From Agarivorans sp. TSD2052 (GTDB lineage Bacteria; Pseudomonadota; Gammaproteobacteria; Enterobacterales; Celerinatantimonadaceae): a DNA stretch of 64,000 nt. The notes under the pieces are model-generated. The model saw only the letters and a list, made by a program, of their open reading frames with translations. It was not told the origin of the DNA and did no database searches. Both the position numbers and the translations under genes were made by a program. Of the stretch, positions 10,465 to 21,615 are shown one piece after another (the stretch's first letter is position 1; every line of letters begins with the position of its first letter). The DNA lies in the NCBI RefSeq assembly GCF_023238625.1, contig NZ_CP096670.1, positions 466,501-530,500 of the forward strand, written 5' to 3'.

Positions 10465-11070
10465 ATGGAATTGGTATTGAAAGACGCGCAAAGCGCTCTT
10501 GAAGTTTCCGAAACTACCTTTGGACGTGACTTTAACGAAGCGTTGATTCACCAGGTTGTTACTGCATTCGCTGCAGGTTCACGCCAGGGATCACGTGCTC
10601 AGAAAACACGTTCAGAAGTGTCAGGTGGTGGTAAGAAACCATGGCGTCAAAAAGGTACAGGCCGAGCTCGTGCCGGTACTATACGAAGCCCAATTTGGCG
10701 CAGCGGCGGGGTAACCTTCGCAGCTAAGCCACAAGATCACAGCCAAAAAGTTAACAAGAAAATGTACCGCGGCGCAATCCGCAGCATCTTGTCTGAACTT
10801 GTTCGTCAAGAACGTTTGATTGTGGTTGAGAAATTCAGCGTTGAAGCGCCAAAAACTAAAGAATTAGTTGCTAAGTTGAAAGACTTCGATTTGAACGATG
10901 TATTAATCGTTACTCCAGAAGTTGATGAAAACTTATTCTTGGCCGCACGTAACCTATATAAAGTAGACGTACGTGATGTAGCTGGTATTGATCCAGTTAG
11001 CTTGATTGCTTTCGATAAAGTGTTGGTAACTGCAGATGCAGTGAAACAAATTGAGGAGTGGTTAGCATGA
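10465..11070 (+). CDS. rplD: 50S ribosomal protein L4, autogenous regulator of the operon
   Basis: 201 residues, starting [20 protein letters not shown], with the basic tunnel-lining loop [15 protein letters not shown]. In E. coli free L4 represses transcription and translation of its own operon through the S10 leader; the leader at 9283-9470 suggests the same here. The stop overlaps the rplW start (ATGA), which points to coupled translation. Confidence 0.98.
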   Translation: MELVLKDAQSALEVSETTFGRDFNEALIHQVVTAFAAGSRQGSRAQKTRSEVSGGGKKPWRQKGTGRARAGTIRSPIWRSGGVTFAAKPQDHSQKVNKKMYRGAIRSILSELVRQERLIVVEKFSVEAPKTKELVAKLKDFDLNDVLIVTPEVDENLFLAARNLYKVDVRDVAGIDPVSLIAFDKVLVTADAVKQIEEWLA

Positions 11071-11369
11071 TCAGCGAAGAACGTTTGTTGAAAGTACTAG
11101 TAGCTCCACATATCTCTGAAAAGAGCACTATGTCTGCTGAAGCCGATAACACTATCGTATTCAAAGTTGTTTCTACAGCAACTAAAGCAGAAATCAAAGC
11201 TGCAGTTGAAAAACTATTCGAAGTTGAAGTGACTGGCGTTACTACCTTGAACCAAAAAGGTAAAACCAAGCGTCATGGAGCTCGTTTCGGCCGTCGTAAC
11301 GACGTGAAGAAGGCGTATGTAACCTTAGCTGAAGGTTCAGACATCGACTTCACCGGTACCGCAGAGTAA
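11067..11369 (+). CDS. rplW: 50S ribosomal protein L23
   Basis: 100 residues from the ATG at 11067 ([20 protein letters not shown]), the length of the E. coli protein. L23 sits at the tunnel exit and docks trigger factor and SRP. A GTG three codons earlier (11058) is in frame but lacks family support. The start overlaps the rplD stop by 4 nt. Confidence 0.97.
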   Translation: MISEERLLKVLVAPHISEKSTMSAEADNTIVFKVVSTATKAEIKAAVEKLFEVEVTGVTTLNQKGKTKRHGARFGRRNDVKKAYVTLAEGSDIDFTGTAE

Positions 11370-11384
11370 TAGGAGTATTCTTAA

Positions 11385-12505
<1,121 letters not shown>

Positions 12506-12514
12506 GAGTAGATG

Positions 12515-12847
12515 ATGGAAGCTTTAGCTAAACACCGTTTTGCTCGTGGTTCTGCGCAGAAAGCTCGCCTGGTTGCAGATCAAGTACGTGGTCTACCAGT
12601 TGAAAAAGCGCTTGTTACGTTGCAATTTAGCACTAAGAAAGCAGCTGGACTTGTTAAAAAAGTTCTAGAATCTGCTATCGCCAATGCTGAGCACAACGAA
12701 GGTGCTGATATCGACGAGTTAAGAGTTGCCAAAATCTTTGTTGATGATGGTCCAACTTTAAAGCGTATTCGTCCTCGTGCGAAAGGCCGAGCCGACCGTA
12801 TTATCAAGCGTACCAGCCACATTACTGTGGTTGTATCTGATAACTAG
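12515..12847 (+). CDS. rplV: 50S ribosomal protein L22
   Basis: 110 residues from the second of two adjacent ATGs (12512 and 12515), giving [20 protein letters not shown], the E. coli-type N terminus and length. The beta-hairpin with [16 protein letters not shown] lines the exit tunnel and is the site of some macrolide resistance changes in other species; nothing aberrant is seen here. Confidence 0.97.
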   Translation: MEALAKHRFARGSAQKARLVADQVRGLPVEKALVTLQFSTKKAAGLVKKVLESAIANAEHNEGADIDELRVAKIFVDDGPTLKRIRPRAKGRADRIIKRTSHITVVVSDN

Positions 12848-12857
12848 GAGATAAGCA

Positions 12858-13556
12858 ATGGGTCAGAAAGTACATCCTAATGGTATTCGCCTAGGTATCG
12901 TCAAACCATGGAATTCAACCTGGTATGCAGATAAAAGCGAATACGCAGACAACCTTTTCAGCGACCACAAAGTACGTCAGTTCTTAACTAAAGAATTGAA
13001 AAGTGCTTCAGTGTCTCGCATTACCATCGAACGCCCTGCAAAGAGCATCCGTGTGACTATTCACACTGCTCGTCCAGGTGTTGTTATTGGTAAAAAAGGC
13101 GAAGATGTTGAAAAACTTCGCAAGAACGTAGCTAAATTAGCTGGCGTACCTGCGCAAATCAACATCTCTGAAGTTCGTAAGCCAGAGTTAGACGCTAAAT
13201 TAGTAGCCGATTCTATCTCTAGCCAACTAGAACGCCGTGTTATGTTCCGTCGCGCTATGAAGCGTGCCGTGCAAAATGCAATGCGTCTAGGCGCTAAAGG
13301 TATCAAGGTTCAAGTTAGTGGTCGTTTAGGCGGAGCAGAAATTGCTCGTGCTGAATGGTATCGTGAAGGTCGTGTGCCACTGCACACACTTCGTGCTGAT
13401 ATTGATTACTCAACTTCAGAAGCGTTGACTACCTACGGTATCATCGGCGTTAAAGTTTGGATCTTTAAAGGTGAAGTTCTTGGCGGAATGCCAGTGGCTG
13501 CAGCTCCTGAAGCTCCTTCTAAGCCGAAGCGCGGTAACAAGCGCAACGCTAAATAG
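12858..13556 (+). CDS. rpsC: 30S ribosomal protein S3
   Basis: 232 residues, starting [19 protein letters not shown], with the KH-domain GxxG motif in [13 protein letters not shown]3 is part of the mRNA entry site helicase with S4 and S5. The tail is alanine- and proline-rich, then basic ([11 protein letters not shown]). It follows rplV by 10 nt. Confidence 0.98.
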   Translation: MGQKVHPNGIRLGIVKPWNSTWYADKSEYADNLFSDHKVRQFLTKELKSASVSRITIERPAKSIRVTIHTARPGVVIGKKGEDVEKLRKNVAKLAGVPAQINISEVRKPELDAKLVADSISSQLERRVMFRRAMKRAVQNAMRLGAKGIKVQVSGRLGGAEIARAEWYREGRVPLHTLRADIDYSTSEALTTYGIIGVKVWIFKGEVLGGMPVAAAPEAPSKPKRGNKRNAK

Positions 13557-13567
13557 GAGAACTGGGA

Positions 13568-13978
13568 ATGTTACAACCAAAACGAACTAAATTCCGTAAG
13601 CAATTTACAGGTCGTAACCGTGGTCTAGGCAAAGGACAAGAAGTGTCTTTTGGTGACTTCGGTTTGAAAGCGACTGGCCGTGGCCGTCTAACTGCTCGTC
13701 AAATCGAAGCAGCGCGTCGTGCTATGACTCGTCACATTAAACGTCAAGGTAAAATCTGGATCCGTGTATTCCCAGACAAGCCTATTACCAAAAAGCCACT
13801 CGAAGTTCGAATGGGTAAAGGTAAAGGTAACGTAGAATACTGGGTAGCCCAAATTCAGCCAGGCAAAGTCCTGTATGAAATGGACGGCGTAGCAGAAACA
13901 CTTGCTCGCGAAGCTTTCGAGCTTGCAGCGCGTAAGTTACCTATTAGCACTACTTTTGTAACGCGGACGGTGATGTGA
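13568..13978 (+). CDS. rplP: 50S ribosomal protein L16
   Basis: 136 residues, starting [19 protein letters not shown], the E. coli length. L16 organises the A-site region of the 50S subunit. The conserved arginine that YcfD hydroxylates in E. coli lies in the region [16 protein letters not shown]. The stop shares one base with the rpmC start (TGATG). Confidence 0.98.
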   Translation: MLQPKRTKFRKQFTGRNRGLGKGQEVSFGDFGLKATGRGRLTARQIEAARRAMTRHIKRQGKIWIRVFPDKPITKKPLEVRMGKGKGNVEYWVAQIQPGKVLYEMDGVAETLAREAFELAARKLPISTTFVTRTVM

Positions 13979-14169
13979 TGTTAGCTAACGAACTTAAAGA
14001 TAAAAGTGTTGAAGAGCTTAAAGCTGAGCTACTTAACCTGCTTCGTGAGCAATTTAACTTGCGTATGCAAGCGAGTACTGGCCAATTGGCTCAAACACAT
14101 TTGCTTAAAAACGTACGTCGCGATATCGCGCGTGTGAAAACTATTCTGAATCAGAAGGCAGGTGCGTAA
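13978..14169 (+). CDS. rpmC: 50S ribosomal protein L29
   Basis: 63 residues, the E. coli length, starting [22 protein letters not shown] one codon earlier is in frame, but the ATG at 13978 overlaps the rplP stop and gives the expected N terminus. L29 sits by the tunnel exit next to L23. Its stop overlaps the rpsQ start. Confidence 0.97.
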   Translation: MLANELKDKSVEELKAELLNLLREQFNLRMQASTGQLAQTHLLKNVRRDIARVKTILNQKAGA

Positions 14170-14414
14170 TGAGCGATATCCGTACATTGCAAGGTAAAGT
14201 AGTTAGCGACAAAATGGACAAGTCTATTGTTGTTGCTATTGAACGCCAGGTTAAACACCCAATCTATGGGAAATACACCAAGCGTACTACTAAGCTACAT
14301 GCTCATGATGAAGCGAATGTTGCTGTTGAAGGCGACGTAGTTACCATCAAAGAGTGTGCTCCAATCTCTAAGACTAAGTCTTGGACTTTGGTAGACGTAG
14401 TAGTTAAAGCCTAA
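14169..14414 (+). CDS. rpsQ: 30S ribosomal protein S17
   Basis: 81 residues, starting [20 protein letters not shown], with the OB-fold [20 protein letters not shown] segment. It is a primary 16S-binding protein. It is the last gene of this operon: a strong terminator follows at 14431. In most relatives rplN of the spc operon comes next, but here a polysaccharide-type kinase gene does. Confidence 0.98.
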   Translation: MSDIRTLQGKVVSDKMDKSIVVAIERQVKHPIYGKYTKRTTKLHAHDEANVAVEGDVVTIKECAPISKTKSWTLVDVVVKA

Positions 14415-14430
14415 GCTTTAAACTATATAA

Positions 14431-14456
14431 AAGGCTCCTATTTAGGAGCCTTTTTT
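14431..14456 (+). terminator. S10 operon terminator
   Basis: AAGGCTCCTA (14431-14440) and TAGGAGCCTT (14443-14452) form a perfect 10-bp stem with a 2-base centre, followed by T to 14456. It closes the ribosomal operon right after rpsQ. Confidence 0.9.
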
Positions 14457-14486
14457 CGTTATAAACCTAACAATAGTAATGTTATT

Positions 14487-14562
14487 AGCTAGTTTTGCAG
14501 TATAAATCGATATTTCTGTCCTCAATTCCGTTATTTGCCAATTGCATGTCGCCAAACTAGCT
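14487..14562. repeat. Spaced inverted repeat upstream of the BY-kinase gene
   Basis: AGCTAGTTTTGC (14487-14498) and GCCAAACTAGCT (14551-14562) are inverted copies with a single mismatch, 52 bp apart, between the S10 terminator and the gene at 14618. It could be an operator for a dimeric regulator or the arms of an RNA structure; the sequence alone does not decide. Confidence 0.4.
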
Positions 14563-14617
14563 GGCAGTATCATTTAGTTAGTTACCGTTTTTTATACTGG
14601 AAAAGTTGTTTAGGTTC

Positions 14618-16801
14618 ATGGAAGAGCAGAAATCGTCACAAGCTAGGGAAAGTAAAGAGGTCGATCTTCGACAGCTTTTTATTACCTTGTGGCAAGCTAG
14701 GCTGAAAATAATTTTAGTGGTCATGGTGACGCTATTATTCAGTATGCTCTACGTTAAAGCGCTACCTTCTTTATTCCAAGCTTCGTCAAAGTTAATGATC
14801 GGATACAGCCAAGCTAAGATGGTGGCAGTAGAAGACGTATATAGCTTAGATACTCAGGCGGAAGCCTACTTTAATACCGAAATAGAAATTCTACGTTCAG
14901 AGCGGATCGCTCTAGCGGTTATTCAAAAGTTAGATTTACAACACCACCCCGAGTTTCTGCGTAATCCTATTTCTCCTTGGCGCTATTGGTGGCAAGTTGT
15001 CACACTCGGCTACAGTAGCCAATTCAGCCCTAGCCCCTCGTTGTCTGAAGCAAAATTACTCAAGGTGTTTAAAACGCGTTTGTCGGTGACCCCTTTACCT
15101 AAAAGCCGTTTAATTGAAATTAGCTTTAGAAGTTGGGACCGTTTATTAGCTCAGCAAGTCTCCAACGCTATCTCGGCGGCTTATATAGAGTATCACCGCA
15201 GCTCTAGCGAAGCGGCGACTGACCATACCATAGGCTGGCTGCTGCAAGAGCTAAACCGCTTGAAGTCGGCACTACAAAATTCAGAAGTCGAATTACAACT
15301 CTACCGAGAGCAAGAAAATTTAGTAGACCAAGAGGGCATACTGGGTCTAATCGGTAAAGAATTGCAACAGTTAACTAGTCAGCAGCTAGAAGCTCAGCGA
15401 CAAAAAAGTGAAGCCAGTTCGCTGTGGTTTTTAGTTAAAAAAGCGGCTAAAGGTGATCTGGATAAACTGACTTCGTTGGGTGAAATCCAACGCGATCCCA
15501 TGGTTCAAAGTATAAAGCGCCGACGCATTGAGTTAGAACTTGAATTAGCCGACTTAGCTAAACGCTATGGGCCTAAACACCCTAAGCGGGTATCTTTAGC
15601 TGGGGAAATTTCACGGGTAGAGTTAGAACTGCGTAGCCAAACTAATTTTATCATTTCCGGTATCGAAAAAAATTATCAGGCAGCCGTTGCGCGTGAAGCC
15701 GCCTTAGCAGATTCACTGCGATTAGCAAAAATTGAGTACCAAGACCTAAGCCGCAAGACTACGCGTTTTAACCAACTAACTCGTGAAATAGAAAGTAATG
15801 CCCGTTTATATAATACCTTTCTAGAGAAATTCAAAGAAGCAGAGGCGGCAGAAGGCTTTAACCGTGGTTATGCTCAAATGGTTGATAGTGCGCGCTTACC
15901 TGAAGCGCCGATAAAGCCGAAAAAAGCGATCATTGTCATTTTAGCAGGCATGCTAGCCAGCATTTTGAGCGTGGTGTTTGTGTTAATTAGGCAGGCTATG
16001 TCACGTACTTTCGCCACGGTGGACGAATTGGAAACCGCGTTGAACGTAGAAGTGATAGCCGAAGTCCCTAAAGTAAAAGTGCGCAGTAATAAGTGGTTAC
16101 GACAAGGAGTCCATCCTTGGCTAGGTGAACCGCTGCGCTCGCTGCGGGCTCGCTTGCAAATGCGGCCCAACCGCGGTCAAGTTGTATTGTTCACTTCCGC
16201 CTTGGAAGGCGAGGGTAAAACCAGCTTAACCATCCAAACCGCTGCCGCCTGTAGTGACGTTGAAAAGGTGCTACTGATTGATGCTGATTTACGCAGAGCG
16301 TCGGTATCCACTTATTTGAATTACCCGCTTTCCCAACCGGGTCTAACCCATTTATTGTCACGCACTCACACTGTATCGCAGTGTATCCATCGAGATAACC
16401 AGTTGGGTTTTGATGTATTAACCGCTGGACTGATCGACCGCCATTCAACCTCTTTGTTGGCATCAAAGAAATTCAAGATGCTACTAAAGGGTTTGCGTCA
16501 GTATTACGATCGAATAGTCATCGAAACGGGTCCACTGATGCAGGTCAGTGATGCCGTAATGGTGGCTCCGTCAGTGGATGCCACCTTACTCGTGGTCCAG
16601 GCTGAACGTACCGATGGTAAGTCGATCGAGAATGCACTTAATAAGTTATCACGCATGGATATCGAAATTGCCGGAGTGGTGTTTAATAAGGTGGCTCGAA
16701 ATCGTAGAGCTTATGACTACGATCTTCCTTCTGTTCATTTAGTGGAACGTGGTGCGACAGTGGTGCCACTGCATGATGATGTAATTCGCCGCCACGGTTA
16801 A
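14618..16801 (+). CDS. Wzz-domain protein with BY-kinase (CpsD/Wzc-like) domain
   Basis: A 727-residue inner-membrane protein. There is a transmembrane segment near residues 29-48, a Wzz chain-length domain, a long coiled coil of about residues 200-400, a proline-rich stretch (LPEAPIKPKK) and a second membrane helix near 425-448. The cytoplasmic kinase domain has Walker A GEGKTS (K534) and Walker A' VLLIDADLRR. The usual Walker B D-T-P-P is replaced by IETGP, and the tail has only two tyrosines (AYDYD) where Wzc has a cluster. No wza, wzb or glycosyltransferase gene is adjacent. A role in exopolysaccharide chain length or export is likely, but activity as a kinase is uncertain. The ATG at 14618 was chosen over a TTG at 14606. 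Confidence 0.82.
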   Translation: MEEQKSSQARESKEVDLRQLFITLWQARLKIILVVMVTLLFSMLYVKALPSLFQASSKLMIGYSQAKMVAVEDVYSLDTQAEAYFNTEIEILRSERIALAVIQKLDLQHHPEFLRNPISPWRYWWQVVTLGYSSQFSPSPSLSEAKLLKVFKTRLSVTPLPKSRLIEISFRSWDRLLAQQVSNAISAAYIEYHRSSSEAATDHTIGWLLQELNRLKSALQNSEVELQLYREQENLVDQEGILGLIGKELQQLTSQQLEAQRQKSEASSLWFLVKKAAKGDLDKLTSLGEIQRDPMVQSIKRRRIELELELADLAKRYGPKHPKRVSLAGEISRVELELRSQTNFIISGIEKNYQAAVAREAALADSLRLAKIEYQDLSRKTTRFNQLTREIESNARLYNTFLEKFKEAEAAEGFNRGYAQMVDSARLPEAPIKPKKAIIVILAGMLASILSVVFVLIRQAMSRTFATVDELETALNVEVIAEVPKVKVRSNKWLRQGVHPWLGEPLRSLRARLQMRPNRGQVVLFTSALEGEGKTSLTIQTAAACSDVEKVLLIDADLRRASVSTYLNYPLSQPGLTHLLSRTHTVSQCIHRDNQLGFDVLTAGLIDRHSTSLLASKKFKMLLKGLRQYYDRIVIETGPLMQVSDAVMVAPSVDATLLVVQAERTDGKSIENALNKLSRMDIEIAGVVFNKVARNRRAYDYDLPSVHLVERGATVVPLHDDVIRRHG

Positions 16802-16870
16802 TGGGCGCTTTAAGGTGGAGTGTTTTACGCTTTTGGTATATGGTTGTGCCGCATTATATAGGAAGGGCCC

Positions 16871-17824
16871 ATGCCAGCTATTCACAACACTACGCAGCCT
16901 GCTTTTAGTTACCTTGATTTCGAACGTGAAGCCTGGTCACATCTTCGCCAATCTGTTCCCCTGACCCTGACTGAATCTGATCTGGAAAGTATCCGTGGTA
17001 TTAACGAAGCGTTATCGTTACCGCAAGTCTGTGATATCTACTTGCCCTTATCTCGTTTACTCAATCTGTATGTGAAAGCACGCCAGGATAGGCGTGAAGT
17101 GTTGGCTAACTTTCTGGGTACAGAAAAACATGTACCTTACATCATCGGTGTTTCAGGCAGTGTTGCTGGCGGTAAAAGCACCACTTCTCGGATCTTACAG
17201 GCTTTATTGCAGCGCTGGCCGGAGCATCCTAAAGTCGACATCGTTACGACGGATGGTTTCCTCTATCCCAATGAGGAGCTAGAGGCTAGGGGCTTGATGC
17301 AGCGTAAGGGCTTTCCTGAAAGTTACGATCAAAAAAGCTTAGTTGAATTCATCGCAGCTTTAAAAACCGGCGAAGCAAAAGTATCCGCGCCGGTGTATTC
17401 GCATCAATCTTATAATATTGTGAAAGATAAAAGTGTGGTCGTAGAGCAGCCCGATATTCTCATTTTGGAAGGGCTTAATGTGCTGCAGTCGGCAGGCGAC
17501 TACCCAGGCCAGCAACGACAAGTATTTGTATCTGACTATTTAGATTTCTCGATTTTTGTCGACGCAGAACCAAGCTTATTAGAAAAGTGGTACGTTGAAA
17601 GGTTTATGAAACTTCGTTCTAGCGCATTTACAGACCCCAATAACTACTTCCACCACTATGCCAGCTTGGGTGAACAGCAATCTACTCATATCGCAACCGA
17701 AATTTGGAATAGTATTAACCATGTGAACCTGATTGAAAATATTCTTCCGACTCGTGAACGAGCGGATCTTATTTTGGAGAAGGGCAAAAATCACGAGGTA
17801 AGCAGAGTACGATTAAGAAAATGA
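16871..17824 (+). CDS. coaA: Pantothenate kinase, type I
   Basis: First committed step of coenzyme A synthesis: ATP-dependent phosphorylation of pantothenate. The 317-residue protein has the P-loop [12 protein letters not shown] and the family segments TTDGFLYPN and [10 protein letters not shown]. Start is supported by AGGAAGG upstream. Its stop overlaps the murB start (ATGA). In E. coli coaA follows birA; here it precedes murB-birA, so the local order is changed. Confidence 0.96.
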   Translation: MPAIHNTTQPAFSYLDFEREAWSHLRQSVPLTLTESDLESIRGINEALSLPQVCDIYLPLSRLLNLYVKARQDRREVLANFLGTEKHVPYIIGVSGSVAGGKSTTSRILQALLQRWPEHPKVDIVTTDGFLYPNEELEARGLMQRKGFPESYDQKSLVEFIAALKTGEAKVSAPVYSHQSYNIVKDKSVVVEQPDILILEGLNVLQSAGDYPGQQRQVFVSDYLDFSIFVDAEPSLLEKWYVERFMKLRSSAFTDPNNYFHHYASLGEQQSTHIATEIWNSINHVNLIENILPTRERADLILEKGKNHEVSRVRLRK

Positions 17825-18882
17825 AGTCAGCATTAAACATCCAACGACAAGTCAGTTTACGCAAATTTAATAGTTTTGGTTTAGACGCTAAAGCGACCTT
17901 TTTATTTGAACTCGATTCTCAGCAGCAATTACCCGCGTTGTTTCAATATATTCGCAGACACAAACTGAGCTGGTTAATCGTCGGTGGTGGCTCCAATTTG
18001 TTAATGCTGAGTGACTTTGATGGTTTGGTTATTGTTAATCGAATGATGGGCGTTACAGTCGATGATAGCGCTGAGCAAACGGTGTTAACCGTCAGCGCGG
18101 GCGAAAACTGGCATGAGCTAGTGAGTTGGACCGTAGATAATGGCTACAATGGTCTAGAAAATTTGGCGTTGATCCCTGGTACTGTAGGCGCGGCGCCAGT
18201 TCAGAATATTGGTGCTTATGGCTTGGAAATCGCTCGTTATTGTAGCGCGGTTACTTATTTTGATGTTGCTACAGGTCAGACGAAAAGGTTAACCGGACAG
18301 GCTTGTCAATTTTCTTACCGAGATAGTATCTTCAAACAAAGCTTAAAAGACCAAATTGTCATCTGCGAAGTAGAGCTTCGCTTACCAACATTGTGGGCAC
18401 CGCTGATTGAATATAGCGGTTTGAATCAACTTCCCGCTAATGCCAGTGCTCGCCAAGTATTTGATAAGGTGTGTGAGCTTCGTGCCAGTAAGCTTCCTGA
18501 CCCAGAAGTGCTCGGGAATGCTGGTAGTTTCTTTAAAAATCCTATTATCAATCAACAAAAATTGACGAGTTTGTTAGCGCTATATCCAGATCTTCCTTAC
18601 TACTCCGCGGATGAAGGATTTAGCAAGGTAGCGGCCGGTTGGCTTATTGACTACCTTGGGTTGAAGGGATTTAGGGTCGGAGACGCCGCAGTGCATAAAG
18701 AGCAAGCTTTGGTATTGGTCAACCACGGTTTTGCCAGCGCAGCTGATTTAATAGCACTTTGTAAAGTGGTAAGGGCTAAAGTGTGGCAGGCTTTTGCAAT
18801 AGTACTAGAGCCGGAAGTGAGGTTTATTGGCGCCATTGAAGAGGTTCCGCCAAGCAGTGTACTTGGGCAGCCGAATGAATGA
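17821..18882 (+). CDS. murB: UDP-N-acetylenolpyruvoylglucosamine reductase
   Basis: NADPH/FAD-dependent reduction giving UDP-N-acetylmuramate for peptidoglycan. A 353-residue type I MurB (E. coli length class) with the FAD segment [12 protein letters not shown], the substrate loop [20 protein letters not shown], and NAGSFFKNP containing the catalytic serine. It overlaps coaA by 4 nt and birA by 8 nt, so the three are one translationally coupled unit. Confidence 0.96.
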   Translation: MKSALNIQRQVSLRKFNSFGLDAKATFLFELDSQQQLPALFQYIRRHKLSWLIVGGGSNLLMLSDFDGLVIVNRMMGVTVDDSAEQTVLTVSAGENWHELVSWTVDNGYNGLENLALIPGTVGAAPVQNIGAYGLEIARYCSAVTYFDVATGQTKRLTGQACQFSYRDSIFKQSLKDQIVICEVELRLPTLWAPLIEYSGLNQLPANASARQVFDKVCELRASKLPDPEVLGNAGSFFKNPIINQQKLTSLLALYPDLPYYSADEGFSKVAAGWLIDYLGLKGFRVGDAAVHKEQALVLVNHGFASAADLIALCKVVRAKVWQAFAIVLEPEVRFIGAIEEVPPSSVLGQPNE

Positions 18883-19837
18883 AGATAAACCCTATCTGCT
18901 GATTAAAAGGCTCGCCGAGGGAGAGTTTTGTTCCGGTGAAATGCTGGCCAATTTGCTCGGAGTATCGAGAACAACGGTGGCTAGCTACATAAAGCAACTA
19001 GGCTTGCTAGGTTTAGACATTTTTAAAGTAAAAGGTAAAGGTTACCGGCTTTCAGAACCTCTGTCCTTGTTAGACCAAAACCTGATAAAACAAAGTTTAC
19101 CCGACAACAATCCACTGGTTTTTAATAAGCTAGACTCCACCAATGCTTGGCTAATGCGACACTTGCATGATTTACAACATGGTCAATTAGTGCTGGCTGA
19201 ATACCAATCCTTGGGGAGAGGGCGTCGCGGTCGCGATTGGCAAACCCCCTATGCTGGGCAGCTTTGCATGTCTCTACTTTGGCACCTTGAAGACGGTATT
19301 GAAGCCGCCATGGGCTTAAGTTTGGCGGTTGGTTTAGCGATTGTTGAAGCCCTGCAAGAATGCGGCTATCAGCAGCTGGGCTTAAAATGGCCTAACGATA
19401 TCTATCAAAACGGCAAAAAACTGGGCGGAGTACTGATTGAGATTCAAGGCCATGCCAATAGCAAGCTTAGCTTAGTAGTGGGGCTTGGCATTAATGTTCG
19501 TGTAGCTAAATTGCATGCCGACAAAATTGACCAAAGCTTTAGCCAATTAGAATCAGAGCAGAGTCCAGCAGCAGATCGTAGCGCACTCAGTGTGGCGGTT
19601 GTACGTTCACTAAATACTATGTTTGAGGTTTTTCGTGAACAAGGCTTTGCGGGATTGCAGCAACGCTGGAATCAGTACGACGTTTTTTTCAATAAGCCGG
19701 TTTGCCTGCGATTTTCTGAACATAAGCTGGTATCTGGTGTGGCAAAGGGGGTCGACGCTAGCGGACAGCTCCTGTTGGAAAACGATGGGCTGGTAAGGAC
19801 TTATATGGCAGGCGAAGTGTCACTTCGTGGCCAATAA
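18875..19837 (+). CDS. birA: Biotin-[acetyl-CoA-carboxylase] ligase / biotin operon repressor
   Basis: 320 residues. The N-terminal winged helix (MLANLLGVSRTTVASYIKQL) allows DNA binding at biotin operators. The ligase domain has the biotinyl-adenylate loop GRGRRGRDW and the motif KWPNDI. It biotinylates AccB and, in the bifunctional type, represses bio genes. The ATG at 18875 gives the normal N terminus; an in-frame start at 18827 would overlap more of murB and is not supported. Confidence 0.95.
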   Translation: MNEDKPYLLIKRLAEGEFCSGEMLANLLGVSRTTVASYIKQLGLLGLDIFKVKGKGYRLSEPLSLLDQNLIKQSLPDNNPLVFNKLDSTNAWLMRHLHDLQHGQLVLAEYQSLGRGRRGRDWQTPYAGQLCMSLLWHLEDGIEAAMGLSLAVGLAIVEALQECGYQQLGLKWPNDIYQNGKKLGGVLIEIQGHANSKLSLVVGLGINVRVAKLHADKIDQSFSQLESEQSPAADRSALSVAVVRSLNTMFEVFREQGFAGLQQRWNQYDVFFNKPVCLRFSEHKLVSGVAKGVDASGQLLLENDGLVRTYMAGEVSLRGQ

Positions 19838-19901
19838 ATGTACCTAATGGCTGAATTTTGCGCGTTCACGCCTTTCCTGAAGTTTTTTTTGTATTTGGTT
19901 G

Positions 19902-19930
19902 TTGCATTTAATAAATGCATTACATAGAAT
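19902..19930 (+). promoter_or_regulatory. Promoter of the tRNA-tufB operon
   Basis: TTGCAT (19902-19907), 17-bp spacer, TAGAAT (19925-19930), then a GC-rich discriminator GCGCAGC, as is usual for stable-RNA promoters. The first tRNA begins 19 nt after the -10 element. Confidence 0.75.
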
Positions 19931-19948
19931 GCGCAGCACTTAAGCGAT

Positions 19949-20024
<76 letters not shown>

Positions 20025-20064
20025 TCTCTTAAGTAGGCTCACCCGTTATATTGGGTGATTGTGT

Positions 20065-20148
20065 GGGGGGGTTCCCGAGTGGCCAAAGGGAGCAGATTGT
20101 AAATCTGCCGCGAAAGCTTCGATGGTTCGAATCCGTCCCCCCCCACCA
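20065..20148 (+). tRNA. tyrU: tRNA-Tyr (anticodon GTA)
   Basis: 84 nt with encoded CCA and a long variable arm, as expected for a class II tRNA-Tyr. The anticodon loop contains TGTAAAT. The acceptor stem is seven G opposite seven C, a homopolymer version of the usual GGTGGGG/CCCCACC. Confidence 0.96.
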
Positions 20149-20186
20149 TTATTTTTTGGTAGTAGGTCGTCTTCCAAAGGTTTGAT

Positions 20187-20261
<75 letters not shown>

Positions 20262-20263
20262 AT

Positions 20264-20339
20264 GCTGATATAGCTCAGTTGGTAGAGCGCACCCTTGGTA
20301 AGGGTGAGGTCGGCAGTTCGAATCTGCCTATCAGCACCA
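20264..20339 (+). tRNA. thrT: tRNA-Thr (anticodon GGT)
   Basis: 76 nt with encoded CCA. GCTGATA/TATCAGC acceptor stem, anticodon loop TTGGTAA, T-arm AGTTCGAATCT. Last tRNA before tufB, 91 nt upstream of its start codon. Confidence 0.97.
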
Positions 20340-20430
20340 CTCCTTGTAAGTTTCCTATTACTTTTTACCGTTCGGTAAACGCAAACCAATGGTGCTTTTG
20401 TGCCAATGACCTTTATCCAGAGGAACTATT

Positions 20431-21615
20431 ATGTCTAAAGAGAAATTTGAACGTAATAAACCGCATGTAAACGTTGGTACAATTGGCCACGTCGACCACG
20501 GTAAAACTACACTAACAGCAGCCATTACTAACGTACTTGCAAAAGTATACGGTGGTGAAGCTAAAGATTTCGCAGCTATCGACAACGCTCCAGAAGAGCG
20601 CGAGCGTGGTATCACTATTTCAACGTCTCACGTTGAATACGATACTCCTTCACGTCACTACGCACACGTAGATTGTCCAGGACACGCCGATTATGTTAAA
20701 AACATGATTACTGGTGCTGCTCAAATGGACGGTGCAATCTTAGTAGTAGCTTCTACAGATGGCCCAATGCCACAAACGCGTGAGCACATCCTGCTTTCTC
20801 GTCAGGTTGGCGTACCTTACATCATCGTGTTCATGAACAAATGTGACATGGTAGATGACGAAGAGTTACTAGAATTAGTAGAAATGGAAGTTCGTGAACT
20901 TCTATCTGAATACGAATTCCCAGGTGATGACATTCCAGTAATCCAAGGTTCAGCGCTTAAAGCCCTAGAAGGCGAAGAAGAGTGGGAAGCAAAAATCATT
21001 GAGCTTGCAGAAGCACTAGATTCTTACATCCCAGAGCCAGAGCGTGACATCGACAAGCCATTCCTACTACCAATTGAAGATGTATTCTCAATTTCAGGTC
21101 GTGGTACGGTAGTAACAGGTCGTGTAGAGCGTGGTATCGTTAAGGTTTCAGAAGAAATCGAAATCGTTGGTATTAAAGAAACGACTAAAACTACCTGTAC
21201 AGGTGTTGAAATGTTCCGCAAGCTTCTTGACGAAGGTCGTGCTGGTGAGAACTGTGGTATTCTTTTACGTGGTACTAAGCGTGATGACGTACAACGTGGC
21301 CAAGTATTGGCGGCTCCTGGAACTATTACTCCACACACCAAGTTCGAAGCTGAAGTATACGTACTAAGCAAAGACGAAGGTGGCCGTCACACGCCATTCT
21401 TCAAAGGTTACCGTCCACAGTTCTACTTCCGTACAACTGACGTAACTGGTGCTGTAGAGCTTCCAGAAGGTGTTGAAATGGTAATGCCTGGCGACAACTT
21501 GAAATTTGTTGTAGAGCTAATTTGCCCAATCGCGATGGACGAAGGTTTACGCTTCGCAATCCGTGAAGGTGGCCGTACAGTAGGTGCGGGTGTTGTAGCT
21601 AAAATCTTCGAATAA
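20431..21615 (+). CDS. tufB: Elongation factor Tu (copy B)
   Basis: GTPase that delivers aminoacyl-tRNA to the ribosome; 394 residues. G1 GHVDHGKT, switch region ERGITI, G3 DCPGHADY, G4 NKCD are all intact. It starts with ATG behind GAGG, whereas copy A starts with GTG. It is co-transcribed with the four upstream tRNAs, as in enterobacteria. From 20614 onward it shows no difference from the copy at 38681; about eleven differences, all silent apart from the start-codon change, lie in the first 183 nt. Confidence 0.98.
   Translation: MSKEKFERNKPHVNVGTIGHVDHGKTTLTAAITNVLAKVYGGEAKDFAAIDNAPEERERGITISTSHVEYDTPSRHYAHVDCPGHADYVKNMITGAAQMDGAILVVASTDGPMPQTREHILLSRQVGVPYIIVFMNKCDMVDDEELLELVEMEVRELLSEYEFPGDDIPVIQGSALKALEGEEEWEAKIIELAEALDSYIPEPERDIDKPFLLPIEDVFSISGRGTVVTGRVERGIVKVSEEIEIVGIKETTKTTCTGVEMFRKLLDEGRAGENCGILLRGTKRDDVQRGQVLAAPGTITPHTKFEAEVYVLSKDEGGRHTPFFKGYRPQFYFRTTDVTGAVELPEGVEMVMPGDNLKFVVELICPIAMDEGLRFAIREGGRTVGAGVVAKIFE

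Noticed and set aside
21024..21371. Minus-strand 115-codon frame, present in both tuf copies
   Set aside because: Its presence in both copies only reflects tuf identity; it is an antisense shadow of a highly conserved gene.
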